The notes: a model not told the origin generated them from the sequence alone. Positions 1 through 9,256 are shown, counted from the stretch's first letter. The stretch is 64,000 nt of DNA from UBA1275 sp038124025 (GCA_038124025.1 JAYPBC010000007.1:1-64000), one strand, 5' to 3'. Program-made: numbers and translations.

Positions 1-510
1 TTGAAAAGCTTGTTGGTTTCCATAAACTCTTTGTTAGACTTCTGTTGTTGTGGTTGTTGCGATGGAAATATGTGTAGCAATGCGAGGGGTTAGTGCCTTT
101 TATAATATGTAGATGTCACGTAGTATTTGATAGTGATCATACGTAAAGATACTTGAATCAAATAAAGAAAGATTAACACAAAAATTCCACCATTCTTGAC
201 TTAAAATTTTAGGCCACTTTTTAATGGTTCTGTTAATTGTAAATTTATGTAAACCATTTAGGTGGAATTACTCGCTAGCATGGTCTAGCTAGAAGTATTT
301 GGAAGCGTTTTCAATAAGTCTATGATTTTTTACACCTAATGGTTTAGACTAAAAATAAATCGCCATATTCGTCAGATGAGCTAAATTCTAAAGCAACCCT
401 ATTTAGACTCTATATGCGGCGTCAGATGGTTGTTGACAGAAAGTCGTTAACAATTATTTACATTCTCGAGGTCTAATACATGTTGATGTATTATGGCCTG
501 TCGAAAAAAG
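1..510. other. Non-coding region with inverted repeats
   Basis: No convincing reading frame on either strand. The stretch is AT-rich and contains several short complementary segments (listed separately at 183-346), a direct repeat of CGTCAGATG near 370 and 419, and two copies of TTTAGACT near 343 and 402. At 474-493 an 8-bp perfect stem (TAATACAT) with loop GTTG lies 18 bases beyond the tmRNA 3' end. It has no T-run, so it is only a weak terminator candidate for ssrA. I see nothing recognisable as a tRNA or a known riboswitch. Confidence 0.6.
183..346. repeat. Mutually exclusive inverted repeats
   Basis: Segment A (AATTCCACC, 183-191) is perfectly complementary to GGTGGAATT at 261-269. The overlapping segment TAAACCATTTAGGTG (250-264) is complementary, with one bulged T, to CACCTAATGGTTTA at 333-346. 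AACCATT at 252-258 can also pair with AATGGTT at 223-229. Because these pairings share bases 250-269, only one can form at a time. This is visible directly; any function is inference, and AT-rich sequence produces such pairings by chance. Confidence 0.4.
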
Positions 511-873
511 TGGAGGTGCGGGGAGTCGAACCCCGGTCCGAAAAGGCAGTCCTGCACATATCTACATGTTTAGTTACTGATTAAATTTTGCCATAGAACG
601 AACCCAGTAACCCAGTGAACTATAGCTAGTCTGAAAAATTTCATATATACTAGACAGACGACCAGTATATACTATCCTGTCGGAATCGTCGCTCCGTATG
701 GGCACAGACAGGCGTGCCGCCCATGGAACGGCTTAGGCTGTTAGGCTGCTAAGCGGTATGAGTAATTGTTGTCAATTACATTTAGTCCATAATGGATGTT
801 TAACGAGAACCATTGGACATCCTCGACATGCAACGTACGGATTTACTCTTCCCGTCGAATCCAGTACACCCCC
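511..873 (-). ncRNA. ssrA: Transfer-messenger RNA (tmRNA)
   Basis: tmRNA rescues ribosomes stalled on broken mRNAs and tags the unfinished peptide for proteolysis, together with SmpB. The 5' end (from 873 on the minus strand) reads GGGGGTG and is followed by the conserved TGGATTCGACGGG block. The 3' end carries the T-arm GGGGTTCGACTCCCC and ends CACCTCCA at 511. The seven bases GGGGGUG pair with CACCUCC to form the acceptor stem, with one G-U pair. CCA is not encoded (the next bases are CTT), so it must be added after transcription. The length of 363 nt is normal for a one-piece tmRNA. The tag frame lies at 741-779. The gene is divergent from the TonB receptor gene. Confidence 0.95.
741..779 (-). 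other. tmRNA proteolysis-tag reading frame
   Basis: Reading back from the TAA at 741-743 gives the tag VIDNNYSYRLAA, starting at a GTA resume codon preceded by TAAAT, which resembles the UAGUC that precedes the E. coli resume codon. The hydrophobic Leu-Ala-Ala end is the ClpXP-type degron. The YSY core recalls the ADDYSYAMAA-type tags I recall for Chlorobium and Salinibacter. The stop and the LAA end are seen directly; the exact resume codon is inferred from the upstream bases and could lie one or two codons away. Confidence 0.75.
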
Positions 874-878
874 AATAA

Positions 879-884
879 ATCATA
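879..884 (-). promoter_or_regulatory. Possible ssrA -10 element
   Basis: TATGAT on the minus strand ends five bases before the first G of tmRNA, the expected place for a -10 box. No clear -35 element is visible at the right distance, so support is positional only. Confidence 0.3.
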
Positions 885-1056
885 GAACAGACGCATTGAC
901 GAAGTAGTTTAAATAGATACTAAGAACGAAACTACCCTAATTTGTGTACGTATAGTTGGAGCAAATATACCAAGATTACCAGCGAATTAATACCCTTATG
1001 TTCTTTTTAAAAAATATCTCGCAAGCAACATATAGCGCCCTATATTATTTCATAAC

Positions 1057-3366
1057 ATGACTCATCTATTCCAATACTTAGCTGTGCTAACCTTTCTATT
1101 GGTAACAAACATACCAGTGGCTACATCAATTCAAGCTCAAGACGATACCTCAGCTCTTTCAGGATATATAAAAGATGCCGATACCGGAGAAACCTTGATT
1201 GCCGCTAATATTGCTTTACTAGAAACCAATCGAGGTACTACAACCAACACCTTAGGGTATTACACCCTAACGAATCTACGCCCAGGCAGCTATACCCTCG
1301 CGGTGAGTTACATTGGCTACCGTCCCTATAGCACCGAACTTATCTTAGCAGCGGGTGAAACAAAACGGTTTGATATCGAACTAGAACCAGAGATCCTTTT
1401 TGGGGAGGAAATTGTGGTTGAATCGACCCGGGAGCAAGAAGCACTCAAAAATATCGGCAGAGCTCAAATAACCACCCAAACAATCAAAGAACTACCTGCC
1501 ATATTTGAAGCTGATGTGTTCCGTAGCATCCAATTTTTGCCAGGTGTCAAAGCTGCTTCCGATTTTTCGTCGGGGCTTTACATTCGGGGTGGAAGTCCAG
1601 ACCAAACCCTCATACTACTTGATCGAACTACGGTATACAACCCCTCCCATTTTTTCGGTTTTTTTTCCACCTTCAATCCTGATGCCATTAAAGATGTCCG
1701 GCTTTACAAAGGTGGATACCCGCCAGAATATGGGGGACGCCTAGGCTCAGTTCTTTCGATTTATAACAAGGATGGGAACCGAAACGAAACCCAAGCTGCT
1801 GCCACTCTTGGTATGTTAGCTTCAAGAGCGGCCATTGAAGGGCCTATTCCCAACGGATCCTATATGTTTGCCATGAGACGATCTACCCTTGAACCCCTGC
1901 TTGGAGCGCTTCGAGCAAATAATGACAACATTCCATCCTTATTTTATTTCTTAGATACCAACGGTAAGTTGAACCTCGATATAGGGGCAAATGATAAATT
2001 ATCCTTGGCCTTTTATTCCGGTAAAGATCGGGTCGATTTTCCCTTTGGAGATGATGCCGAATTCAAACTTCATTACGGGAACCAAACGATAAGCGGAAAT
2101 TGGACCCATATTTTTAATGAAACTACCTTTTCCAATTTTGTAGTAACCGGATCGCGCTACTTTAACTTTCCAACCTTTGAAGTTGCTGGAACACCTTTTA
2201 AGCGCGATAATAATATTTACGATTTATCGCTAAAATCGGATATAGAGTACCTACCCAACGAAAAACATACCGCTAGTACGGGTATTTGGGCGGGAGTATT
2301 CACCTTCCGTATTCAAGATCAATTTGACGGGCAAAATACCTTTGGCCAACGGATTCATGCTCAATACGCCTCCTGGTATTTACAGGACGAATGGCGTCCC
2401 AATGAAGATTGGAAACTCTTGGGTGGTTTGCGAATTAATACCTTTTCAGACGGGTCCTACCTCCGATTAGAACCCCGCTTATCAGCTGAATATCTTCGAT
2501 GGAATCGATTACGACTCCAAGCTGCCTACGGAAGGTACAATCAATTCTTTACCCTAATCACCAATGAAGCCTTCTCTGGTTTTGACTTGTGGCTAACCTC
2601 TGATAAAGGAATAAAACCGGCCTATGGCGATCAATTCATCCTGGGTATTAAGACCATTCCTTTTCAGGGATACGGTTTAGATATTGAAGGTTATTACCGA
2701 ACTATGAATGATCTGTTTGAACTCGACCCCTTTTTACCTGATGCCGCAGGTCTAGCTTATGCCGATCTATTCCGTTTTGGAGAAGGCAGCGCATATGGGT
2801 TGGAGTTACTATTCGAAAAGAGACAAGGACGTTTGAGTGGGTATCTGGGTTATACTTGGGGATATACATGGCGTAAATTTCCGGGATTCAACACGGATCC
2901 TAGCATTCGACTGGGACCAGCTGAAATGGCTCAAGCTCGATATTATCCTCCTAAGTATGATCGTCGACATGACGTAAATCTTATATTAAATTACACGTTT
3001 TCATCTAAATGGAAACTCACAGGAGCGTGGGTATATGCCACTGGTCAGGCGTACACCCAAGTACTCGGACGCTACGCCTTACTTGATGATCCTTTTGGAG
3101 CTTCTGAATTTAACAACGCTTTTACTGTGGGAAAGGTTAATGCTTCCCGCCTACCCTCTTACCACCGCATGGATTTCTCAGCCCAACGTAGTGGTACATT
3201 ATTTGGGATGCAAACCCTACTTCAGCTGCAAATCATCAACGTGTACAATCGCCGGAATGTCTGGTTTCAAAACTTTGATTTTGACGAAAATCCAGTTCAA
3301 CAAACTGATATCACATTATTACCCATCATTCCAGCAGTTTCAATCACCTTCAATTATCCCAACTAA
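1057..3366 (+). CDS. TonB-dependent receptor with CarboxypepD-like N-terminal domain
   Basis: An outer-membrane active-transport channel, powered through TonB, for a substrate that cannot be named from sequence. Residues 1-28 look like a signal peptide (hydrophobic stretch, cleavage near QAQ). Residues about 33-110 form the carboxypeptidase regulatory-like beta-sandwich common in Bacteroidota receptors (the GYYTL...GSYTL...YIGY pattern). Residues about 125-240 are the plug domain (LPGV, YIRGGSPDQTLILLDR, YPPEYGGRLGS). The rest, to residue 769, is an aromatic-rich beta-barrel. At 769 aa it is complete but shorter than SusC-type receptors. It is followed after one base by a DUF4249 lipoprotein, the usual partner of this receptor subtype. 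The start places the signal peptide correctly. Confidence 0.9.
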   Translation: MTHLFQYLAVLTFLLVTNIPVATSIQAQDDTSALSGYIKDADTGETLIAANIALLETNRGTTTNTLGYYTLTNLRPGSYTLAVSYIGYRPYSTELILAAGETKRFDIELEPEILFGEEIVVESTREQEALKNIGRAQITTQTIKELPAIFEADVFRSIQFLPGVKAASDFSSGLYIRGGSPDQTLILLDRTTVYNPSHFFGFFSTFNPDAIKDVRLYKGGYPPEYGGRLGSVLSIYNKDGNRNETQAAATLGMLASRAAIEGPIPNGSYMFAMRRSTLEPLLGALRANNDNIPSLFYFLDTNGKLNLDIGANDKLSLAFYSGKDRVDFPFGDDAEFKLHYGNQTISGNWTHIFNETTFSNFVVTGSRYFNFPTFEVAGTPFKRDNNIYDLSLKSDIEYLPNEKHTASTGIWAGVFTFRIQDQFDGQNTFGQRIHAQYASWYLQDEWRPNEDWKLLGGLRINTFSDGSYLRLEPRLSAEYLRWNRLRLQAAYGRYNQFFTLITNEAFSGFDLWLTSDKGIKPAYGDQFILGIKTIPFQGYGLDIEGYYRTMNDLFELDPFLPDAAGLAYADLFRFGEGSAYGLELLFEKRQGRLSGYLGYTWGYTWRKFPGFNTDPSIRLGPAEMAQARYYPPKYDRRHDVNLILNYTFSSKWKLTGAWVYATGQAYTQVLGRYALLDDPFGASEFNNAFTVGKVNASRLPSYHRMDFSAQRSGTLFGMQTLLQLQIINVYNRRNVWFQNFDFDENPVQQTDITLLPIIPAVSITFNYPN

Positions 3367-3367
3367 C

Positions 3368-4327
3368 ATGAATCGACTAGGCCTCTACATAAACACAAAA
3401 TACCTACATGTGAGACCAAAATATGTGCTCGTATGTGCGCTTATTCTGTTATCAATAGGGGCATGCGACCCATACTCTCAGGATAGCTATACCGAACAAG
3501 TAGTAGTAGAGGCTTATTTGACAGCTGGGAACTTACTGCCTCCTGTTCGATTATCGACTACGGCCGAAGCAACCGTATTCTATGAGTTTGATCAGCTTGC
3601 ACTCCGAGGTGCACAGGCGATGATATGGGTACTAAACAAACAAACAGAGCAAAAAGAGTTTCGTATAACCTATGAGGAAAAAAACCCTGGAATTTATCAA
3701 CCAACCGAAGCCTACCAGGTGGAAGCAGGTTCAAAATACCTTCTTGAAGTTAAGCATCCCGATTATGAGACTATCACAGCCCAAACACAGGTTCCCAATG
3801 ATTTTTCCATCCTCAATGGCATACCAGATACACTCCGGTATCAATCAACCGAACAACTTATACTCGAATTGAGCGCTGAAGCGGCGATAGAAGGACAGAA
3901 CTACTACATCATTAACACGGTCGCAAAAAATCCAATTGAAGAGTTATTAACCCCCTTTTATAAGGAATTTGTGGATGATGAAAATGAAGAAGAAAAAGAA
4001 CAAAACCTTCAAGATTTAACCACCAATTCCTCCGGCATATTAAACGAAGGAAACTTTGAGCGAAATCAAGCGGGAAATATTGAGATACGATATCCTTGGC
4101 TGGCTGTCGCTTTTTTCGGTGAAAATGCGATCATTCCATCGGTTATTGATAAAAACTTATATGATTATATACGCTCTGAATCTGTTCAACTAGGAGGGTC
4201 TACTCTTTCACCGGGTGAGATTCAAAATGTACTAACCCCCATTCGCGGGGGTGTCGGTATTTTTGGCTCTATGGCCAGAGACACTGCAAATACCCTCATA
4301 CTTCCATTGGAATTTAGTTTTCCTTGA
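3368..4327 (+). CDS. DUF4249 family lipoprotein
   Basis: A 319-residue lipoprotein of the DUF4249 type, which in Bacteroidota is typically encoded next to a TonB receptor and is thought to sit at the cell surface with it; no enzymatic role is known. The ATG at 3368 begins one base after the receptor stop, so the two are co-transcribed and probably translationally coupled. The reading frame is open further upstream (to 3035), but that part only shadows the receptor gene. A basic N-terminus and hydrophobic segment end in the lipobox IGAC with Cys33. Then follow the beta-rich domain (YTEQVVVEAYLTAGN, and a carboxypeptidase-like YLLEVKHPDY) and an acidic DDENEEEKEQ patch. Confidence 0.82.
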   Translation: MNRLGLYINTKYLHVRPKYVLVCALILLSIGACDPYSQDSYTEQVVVEAYLTAGNLLPPVRLSTTAEATVFYEFDQLALRGAQAMIWVLNKQTEQKEFRITYEEKNPGIYQPTEAYQVEAGSKYLLEVKHPDYETITAQTQVPNDFSILNGIPDTLRYQSTEQLILELSAEAAIEGQNYYIINTVAKNPIEELLTPFYKEFVDDENEEEKEQNLQDLTTNSSGILNEGNFERNQAGNIEIRYPWLAVAFFGENAIIPSVIDKNLYDYIRSESVQLGGSTLSPGEIQNVLTPIRGGVGIFGSMARDTANTLILPLEFSFP

Positions 4328-4343
4328 TGCGTATATTAATTAT

Positions 4344-5054
4344 ATGCATTACAGATATAGATTTATTCAAGCACGCACCCTATGGTTTTTCATCCTTGCC
4401 CTTAGCTTGACGATGAATCCATTTGAAGGCTATTTACTTGCCCAAACAAGCTCAGAGGATGTGCAAATTGCCCGAATAAAATATCGAGGTGGCGGGGATT
4501 GGTATAATGATCCTTCATCTTTGAATAATTTACTGCGGTTCACTGCAGAAACGGTTCCATTGGGCTTATCGAATCGCTACAGAGATATTGATTTGGGTAG
4601 CACCGATTTATTCAAATTCCCATTCGCCTTCCTCACCGGGCACGGGAATATAGCTAGCAATGCGAGTGAGCGAAGAAATCTACGACGGTATTTAGAACAA
4701 GGCGGCTTTTTATATGTAGATGATGATTATGGACTGGATGCTTCTTTCAGAAAACTCATCGATGAAACCTTTCCGGAAGAAGAATTAATTGAACTCCCAT
4801 TTGCTCACCCGGTATTTAAGCAGGTATTTTCCTTTCCAACCGGCGTCCCAAAAATACATGAACATGACAATAAGGCTCCAAGAACCTTTGGATTATTTCT
4901 CGAAGGGCGATTAGTGTTGGTATATACCTATGAATCCAACCTAGCCGATGGTTGGGCAGACCCAGCTATTCATAATACTCCACAAGATAAGCGCGAACAA
5001 GCACTACGTATGGGCGCTAACATACTTGTTTACGCCCTCAGCGCCGCGCCTTAA
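4344..5054 (+). CDS. DUF4159 domain-containing exported protein
   Basis: A 236-residue protein with a signal peptide (cleavage near LLAQ) followed by a DUF4159 domain. It begins VQIARIKYRGGGDWYNDPSSL and contains FAFLTGHGN, a GGFLYVDDDYG block and a late HEHDNKAP...GRLVLVYTYESN...GWADP. DUF4159 proteins resemble amidotransferase/ThuA-like alpha-beta folds, but no reaction is established. I chose the ATG at 4344 because it places the signal peptide at the N-terminus; the same frame is open to an ATG at 4251 inside the DUF4249 gene. It lies 16 bases after DUF4249 and so is probably the third gene of the receptor operon. In many genomes DUF4159 genes instead accompany MoxR-type clusters, so the link to transport is an inference from position. 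Confidence 0.78.
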   Translation: MHYRYRFIQARTLWFFILALSLTMNPFEGYLLAQTSSEDVQIARIKYRGGGDWYNDPSSLNNLLRFTAETVPLGLSNRYRDIDLGSTDLFKFPFAFLTGHGNIASNASERRNLRRYLEQGGFLYVDDDYGLDASFRKLIDETFPEEELIELPFAHPVFKQVFSFPTGVPKIHEHDNKAPRTFGLFLEGRLVLVYTYESNLADGWADPAIHNTPQDKREQALRMGANILVYALSAAP

Positions 5055-5131
5055 AAACTGCGGAACTGAATTAATCCTTCTAAATGAACCTCTACAGACG
5101 ATGTACGCAGATCCGCAAATGGCTGTGATCC

Positions 5132-7264
5132 CTATTCTTTCTTCTCGCGGTCTTTTTTCATCACATAGTGAAAACTCTTTGGACGTAGGTTCTCCCCTTT
5201 TTTACCAAGTGGGTCAGGATATAGGTCCTCAGAATCTCGGTTTTCTCGCTCGGTGATTTTCTTTTGGATTTCACTTTGAAGTGCGACTATTTCTTTTTTT
5301 TCATGGGTATCTGCTGACTTGAATCGCTCGGCCAACTCCGCTCGTTTTCGTTTGAAGTAACTAATTTCTAGCGCTTTCAAGCACCCTTTTACACTGCGAT
5401 ACGGATCTTTGTCCTTTTTAAATTCAATGCCTGTTTTTTCATGATGCCGTGTAGAGGCCGTGTGAATTTCTAAAAATATATCCCCTACTAGTTCTGGATA
5501 TGGAGATGGTTGCCTACTGAAATAGTCTATCCCAAAAGATTTTTCAGCTTTATAACGCTCTATGATATCCAAATAGAATGCTTGTAGTTCCTGATCTTCG
5601 AATAATTTTTCATTGGCCAAAGCTCCAACATATCCCACCATATCTCGCCCAAAACTAATCATTATACGAATTAACTCCTTTTCGTAATGAGGCTTAGGTA
5701 CACTCTTAATAGGGCGGGTCCTATATTCATCCACGCCATATCCCATTGAATCTAACTCAGCATGACGTCCTGCATTTTCATTAGTATACAATGGATGACC
5801 ATGCTCCAAACCCGCGGCCAATGACCTGCCTTTATCAACAAGCTCACCCTCTGATTCAGTGCGATGAGTAGCTGGTTGATTTTGCTGGTGCTGATTTCTG
5901 GCTTGGTGATTTCGCTGGCGCTGTTGTGCTCGCTCTTTTTGAACTGCCCTCTCACGAAGTGCACGGTCTAACTCTTGAAAAAGCTCGTGATCCGTCCCTT
6001 TTCGATATTGTTGAGTTTTCTGATGTAAGTGTTGAATGTACACCTGCCGCTGAATAGTATCAGGTATGTGAGCAATGGCTTCAATAAGTTCATTTATCAC
6101 TCGAGCCAAAGATATAGGCGCCTCCAAACGACCCTCAGTAGCCGCCTTAGCTAGTAAAAAATCTACGAAATCTTGGCTATTCATATGCTTGATATCATCA
6201 AAAGACTCTTTCCCAAATTGTTTGACAAAAGAATCGGGATCTTCCCCATCGGGCAGTTCCAGTAACTTTACCTCTAGCCCCTCTTCCAGCGCGAGTAAAA
6301 TTCCTTTTTTCATTGCATTTTGCCCAGCCGCATCCGAATCATAAATCATGGTTAAGGTGTCCCCAAAACGATGCAAAGTACGCAGCTGCCCAGGTGTTAA
6401 GGCCGTCCCGGAACTTGCAACCACATTATCAATTCCATGTTGGTGCAGGCTTATTACATCGGTGTACCCTTCTACCAGAATCATTTCTTTGTTTTTTCGA
6501 ATCTGATTCTTGGAAAAATTAACTCCGTACACCACCTCACTTTTGTTATAGACCGTGGTTTGCGCTGAATTAATATATTTGGCTGTTTTTTCGTTGCCCA
6601 ATACTCTTCCAGCAAAGGCAATCACTTTACCTGTTGGATTAAAAATTGGAAACATCAAACGCCCTCTAAACGTATCATACATTCCATCTGAGTCCGTGCG
6701 CTGCTTAACCAAATCCCCTCCTAATAAATAGGCCGGATCAATTCCAGCCTGCTCTGCTGCACCTAATAACGACTGACCTGAACTAGGCGCATAACCTAGG
6801 CCAAACTGCTTAATAATGTCAGCCCCATAGCCCCGTTGTTCTAAATAACTTCTAGCCTTCTGCGCCTCATCCATTTCCATTAATGAACGATAAAAGAATA
6901 CACCCGCAAACTTAAGTGCATGCAATATACCTTCTTTTTCCTGCTCAATTACCTGCTCCTCATAACTCGTTTGCTCTTGGGGCAGGTACACTCCAAAGCG
7001 ATGGGCCAAGGCACGAAGCGCCTCATTAAAATTCAGGCCTCCCTGATCCATGATAAATTTGAACACATCCCCAGACTCCCCACAGCCAAAACATTTAAAT
7101 ATTCCAAGCCTAGGAGATACATGAAAGGAAGGCGTTTTCTCATTATGATAAGGACATAATCCTATAAAGCCGCTGCCCGAGCGCTTTAACTTAACATAAT
7201 CGGAGACCACCTCTACAATATCGGCTGCATCCCGTATTTCTTCTTTTTTAGCATCACTTATCAT
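5132..7264 (-). CDS. dnaG: DNA primase
   Basis: Makes the RNA primers for chromosomal replication at the fork, working with DnaB helicase. The ATG at 7264 (710 aa) is preferred over the upstream ATG at 7336 because family members start with a MIS/MIP-type N-terminus directly before the first helix. The CHC2 zinc finger is complete: Cys37, His40, Cys58, Cys61 (CPYH...CFGC). The catalytic core and Toprim domain follow, with EGYTDVISLHQ and MIYDSDAAGQ holding the conserved Glu and Asp residues. A Gln/His-rich linker (around QQRQRNHQARNQHQQ) leads to the helicase-binding C-terminal region. It is convergent with the DUF4159 gene and has no rpoD or rpsU neighbour, unlike the classic macromolecular synthesis operon. 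Confidence 0.97.
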   Translation of the reverse strand: MISDAKKEEIRDAADIVEVVSDYVKLKRSGSGFIGLCPYHNEKTPSFHVSPRLGIFKCFGCGESGDVFKFIMDQGGLNFNEALRALAHRFGVYLPQEQTSYEEQVIEQEKEGILHALKFAGVFFYRSLMEMDEAQKARSYLEQRGYGADIIKQFGLGYAPSSGQSLLGAAEQAGIDPAYLLGGDLVKQRTDSDGMYDTFRGRLMFPIFNPTGKVIAFAGRVLGNEKTAKYINSAQTTVYNKSEVVYGVNFSKNQIRKNKEMILVEGYTDVISLHQHGIDNVVASSGTALTPGQLRTLHRFGDTLTMIYDSDAAGQNAMKKGILLALEEGLEVKLLELPDGEDPDSFVKQFGKESFDDIKHMNSQDFVDFLLAKAATEGRLEAPISLARVINELIEAIAHIPDTIQRQVYIQHLHQKTQQYRKGTDHELFQELDRALRERAVQKERAQQRQRNHQARNQHQQNQPATHRTESEGELVDKGRSLAAGLEHGHPLYTNENAGRHAELDSMGYGVDEYRTRPIKSVPKPHYEKELIRIMISFGRDMVGYVGALANEKLFEDQELQAFYLDIIERYKAEKSFGIDYFSRQPSPYPELVGDIFLEIHTASTRHHEKTGIEFKKDKDPYRSVKGCLKALEISYFKRKRAELAERFKSADTHEKKEIVALQSEIQKKITERENRDSEDLYPDPLGKKGENLRPKSFHYVMKKDREKKE

Positions 7265-7373
7265 AGCTTGAAAATAGGAGTTTAAAGGCAGGGCGAAAAT
7301 ATATTTTTCATAGTATTTTGTAATCTGTCGAGTCACCTTATCGCTGTCGCGTTCGCATCAACCAATAGTATAC

Positions 7374-8165
7374 ATGTTATTCTATTTAACATTCCCAAAA
7401 ATAGCACTAAAATCCCTGATCATTGTAGGTCTATTCCCTTTATTGAGCTCAGCGTGCAACGCTCAATGGTCCGTTCATCTCGGGTTAATGAACTCCCAAA
7501 CCGTGGATCCTATAGTTTCCTACCAAAGCTATGAGGGGTTCGGACTTAACGGGCATGTAGACTACAGTTGGTCTGGTGACAAGCGCACTACTACTGTAGC
7601 ACTGAAAACCGGCCGGTCGAGGCTAAGTAATCGGCAGAATAATTACTGGAATAGTCGTAGTCTTGGTTTTTTTTTGCATTCTGACCTACCAGCTACCCCT
7701 TTTTTTCACAAGTTGACCATCCAAAGCGGGTTGGAAGCTCAACTGCTTCAGATTGAGTCCTTCTTCTTTATGCAATCGAACGCATACAATGGTAGGAACA
7801 GTGGATTCGGATCCATTCGTGTTCCATTGCTTATCACTAGTAATTATCTTCTTACCAAAAAACTGCCCATTACATGGTCGCTTAATCTTCCGGTGCTGCA
7901 ATATACCCTGAGACCAGGTTATAGTGTTTTTGATCCTGAAGAACTATTTAATAAACGTCCAACCATTGGAAATATCCTTAAATCAGGCCAATGGAGTCCT
8001 ATTGGAAGCTTTGAGCAATGGCAATGGGAACTTAAATGGTCTTCTCAATCCAACGAAAGCGACCAAAGCTATGCCCTATTTATCCAACAGAAGCATCATC
8101 GTATCCCCTTTCCTCAGGTCTATAAAAGTAACACAATCTATATAGGTGTTGGGGTATATTTATGA
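7374..8165 (+). CDS. Exported protein, possible outer-membrane beta-barrel
   Basis: I do not recognise this 263-residue protein. It has a hydrophobic N-terminus (about residues 10-30) ending near CNAQ, consistent with a signal peptide. An Ala-Cys pair there falls short of a good lipobox. The remainder shows alternating polar/aromatic strands (for example VHLGLM, GLNGHVDYSW, ELKWSSQ) and ends in a hydrophobic strand, TIYIGVGVYL, as small outer-membrane barrels often do. The stop overlaps the start of the S41 protease gene (ATGA), so the two are translated together and probably act in the same compartment. It is divergent from dnaG. Confidence 0.6.
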   Translation: MLFYLTFPKIALKSLIIVGLFPLLSSACNAQWSVHLGLMNSQTVDPIVSYQSYEGFGLNGHVDYSWSGDKRTTTVALKTGRSRLSNRQNNYWNSRSLGFFLHSDLPATPFFHKLTIQSGLEAQLLQIESFFFMQSNAYNGRNSGFGSIRVPLLITSNYLLTKKLPITWSLNLPVLQYTLRPGYSVFDPEELFNKRPTIGNILKSGQWSPIGSFEQWQWELKWSSQSNESDQSYALFIQQKHHRIPFPQVYKSNTIYIGVGVYL

Positions 8166-9256
8166 AGGGATTCAACATAGGCACGCAACATCCGACCTTG
8201 AAGAATATAGGATTTACCGGTCATAGATATCCCAAATTAATATTCCTCTTTGTTTTTATGGGCGGACTTATTTCATGTGAAAGTTTTATTGGGAGTAGCT
8301 TTGATAGCACGCGTGAACCTGCCACCCATGAAGTTGTTTTCGACCAATTTTGGCAAGAATTTTCGGATTATTACCCGTATTTCCAACACAAAAACGTGAA
8401 CTGGAACCAATTGTATGAAGTATACCGCCCTTTAGTAGACTCCGTTACAACCCAAGAGGAGCTGTTTGATGTGTTAGAACAAATGATTTACCGCTTGAAA
8501 GATGGTCATATCATGCTCGAAAGTCCATTTAAACGGTATCAATATTATGATTGGTACCAAAGCGACTATAACGGCAATTTGATTTTTGCTAATTATCTTA
8601 ATTACCAGCTTCAGGAGGATGAGTCGGGAATATTTAGTTATGGTCGTATACAAGATATACTCTATGTACATCTAGCCAGTTTTAAAGGGCAGAAACAGTC
8701 CTTTAAGCAGCTAGCTCAAGTCATATCCGCATCAGTTAACAATACCAAGGGGCTTATCCTAGATGTACGTACTAACGGCGGAGGAAGCGATGTCAATGCC
8801 CATGTTATTGCTCAAGAATTTATATCTAGACCTATACGAATACGCTGGATACGCTATCGAAATGGCCCTAACCATTATGCATACAGCCGTTGGATTTCTA
8901 ATGAATTAATGCCCAAAGAAAGTAGTTATAAACGACCTGTGGTTATCATCACCGATCGCAGTGTTTTTTCCGCTGCTGAAGATTTTGTTTTGGCTTTACG
9001 ACAACTTTCTAATGTATACGTAGTTGGTCAGTTCACAGGCGGTGGTTCTGGAAACCCCATGACTAGAGAGTTACCCAACGGGTGGATATTGAAAGTACCC
9101 CGATGGCAGGTGGCTGATCCATTAACTAGGGAGCTATATGAAGGTATCGGACTAGAACCAGATTCTGTATTGATACAACGCACACTAGATACTACCCTTG
9201 GGGTCGATCGTGTGTTAGAGTTTAGCATAAATTACATCAACCAAGATGTTAATTAA
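8162..9256 (+). CDS. S41 family peptidase lipoprotein
   Basis: A 364-residue protein with a long N-terminal leader ending in the lipobox LISC, suggesting a membrane-anchored envelope protease. Residues about 55-110 match the helical N-terminal region of tricorn/CtpA-like S41 proteins (FDQFWQEFSDYYPYFQHKNVNW). The core contains GLILDVRTNGGG and ITDRSVFSAAEDF, where the Ser before AAE is the likely nucleophile, then GQFTGGGSGNP and LPNGWILKVPRW. No clear PDZ domain is visible, and the segment between the helical part and the core is short. It overlaps the preceding barrel-like gene by four bases. Substrate unknown; peptide degradation or processing of surface proteins is likely. Confidence 0.85.
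   Translation: MKGFNIGTQHPTLKNIGFTGHRYPKLIFLFVFMGGLISCESFIGSSFDSTREPATHEVVFDQFWQEFSDYYPYFQHKNVNWNQLYEVYRPLVDSVTTQEELFDVLEQMIYRLKDGHIMLESPFKRYQYYDWYQSDYNGNLIFANYLNYQLQEDESGIFSYGRIQDILYVHLASFKGQKQSFKQLAQVISASVNNTKGLILDVRTNGGGSDVNAHVIAQEFISRPIRIRWIRYRNGPNHYAYSRWISNELMPKESSYKRPVVIITDRSVFSAAEDFVLALRQLSNVYVVGQFTGGGSGNPMTRELPNGWILKVPRWQVADPLTRELYEGIGLEPDSVLIQRTLDTTLGVDRVLEFSINYINQDVN

Noticed and set aside
3035..3367. 5' extension of the DUF4249 frame inside the TonB receptor gene
   Set aside because: It only shadows the receptor's 3' end; the ATG at 3368 with a signal peptide and lipobox is the credible start.
7265..7336. Upstream ATG of dnaG adding 24 residues
   Set aside because: The extra residues have no family match, while the internal Met at 7264 starts the conserved primase N-terminus.
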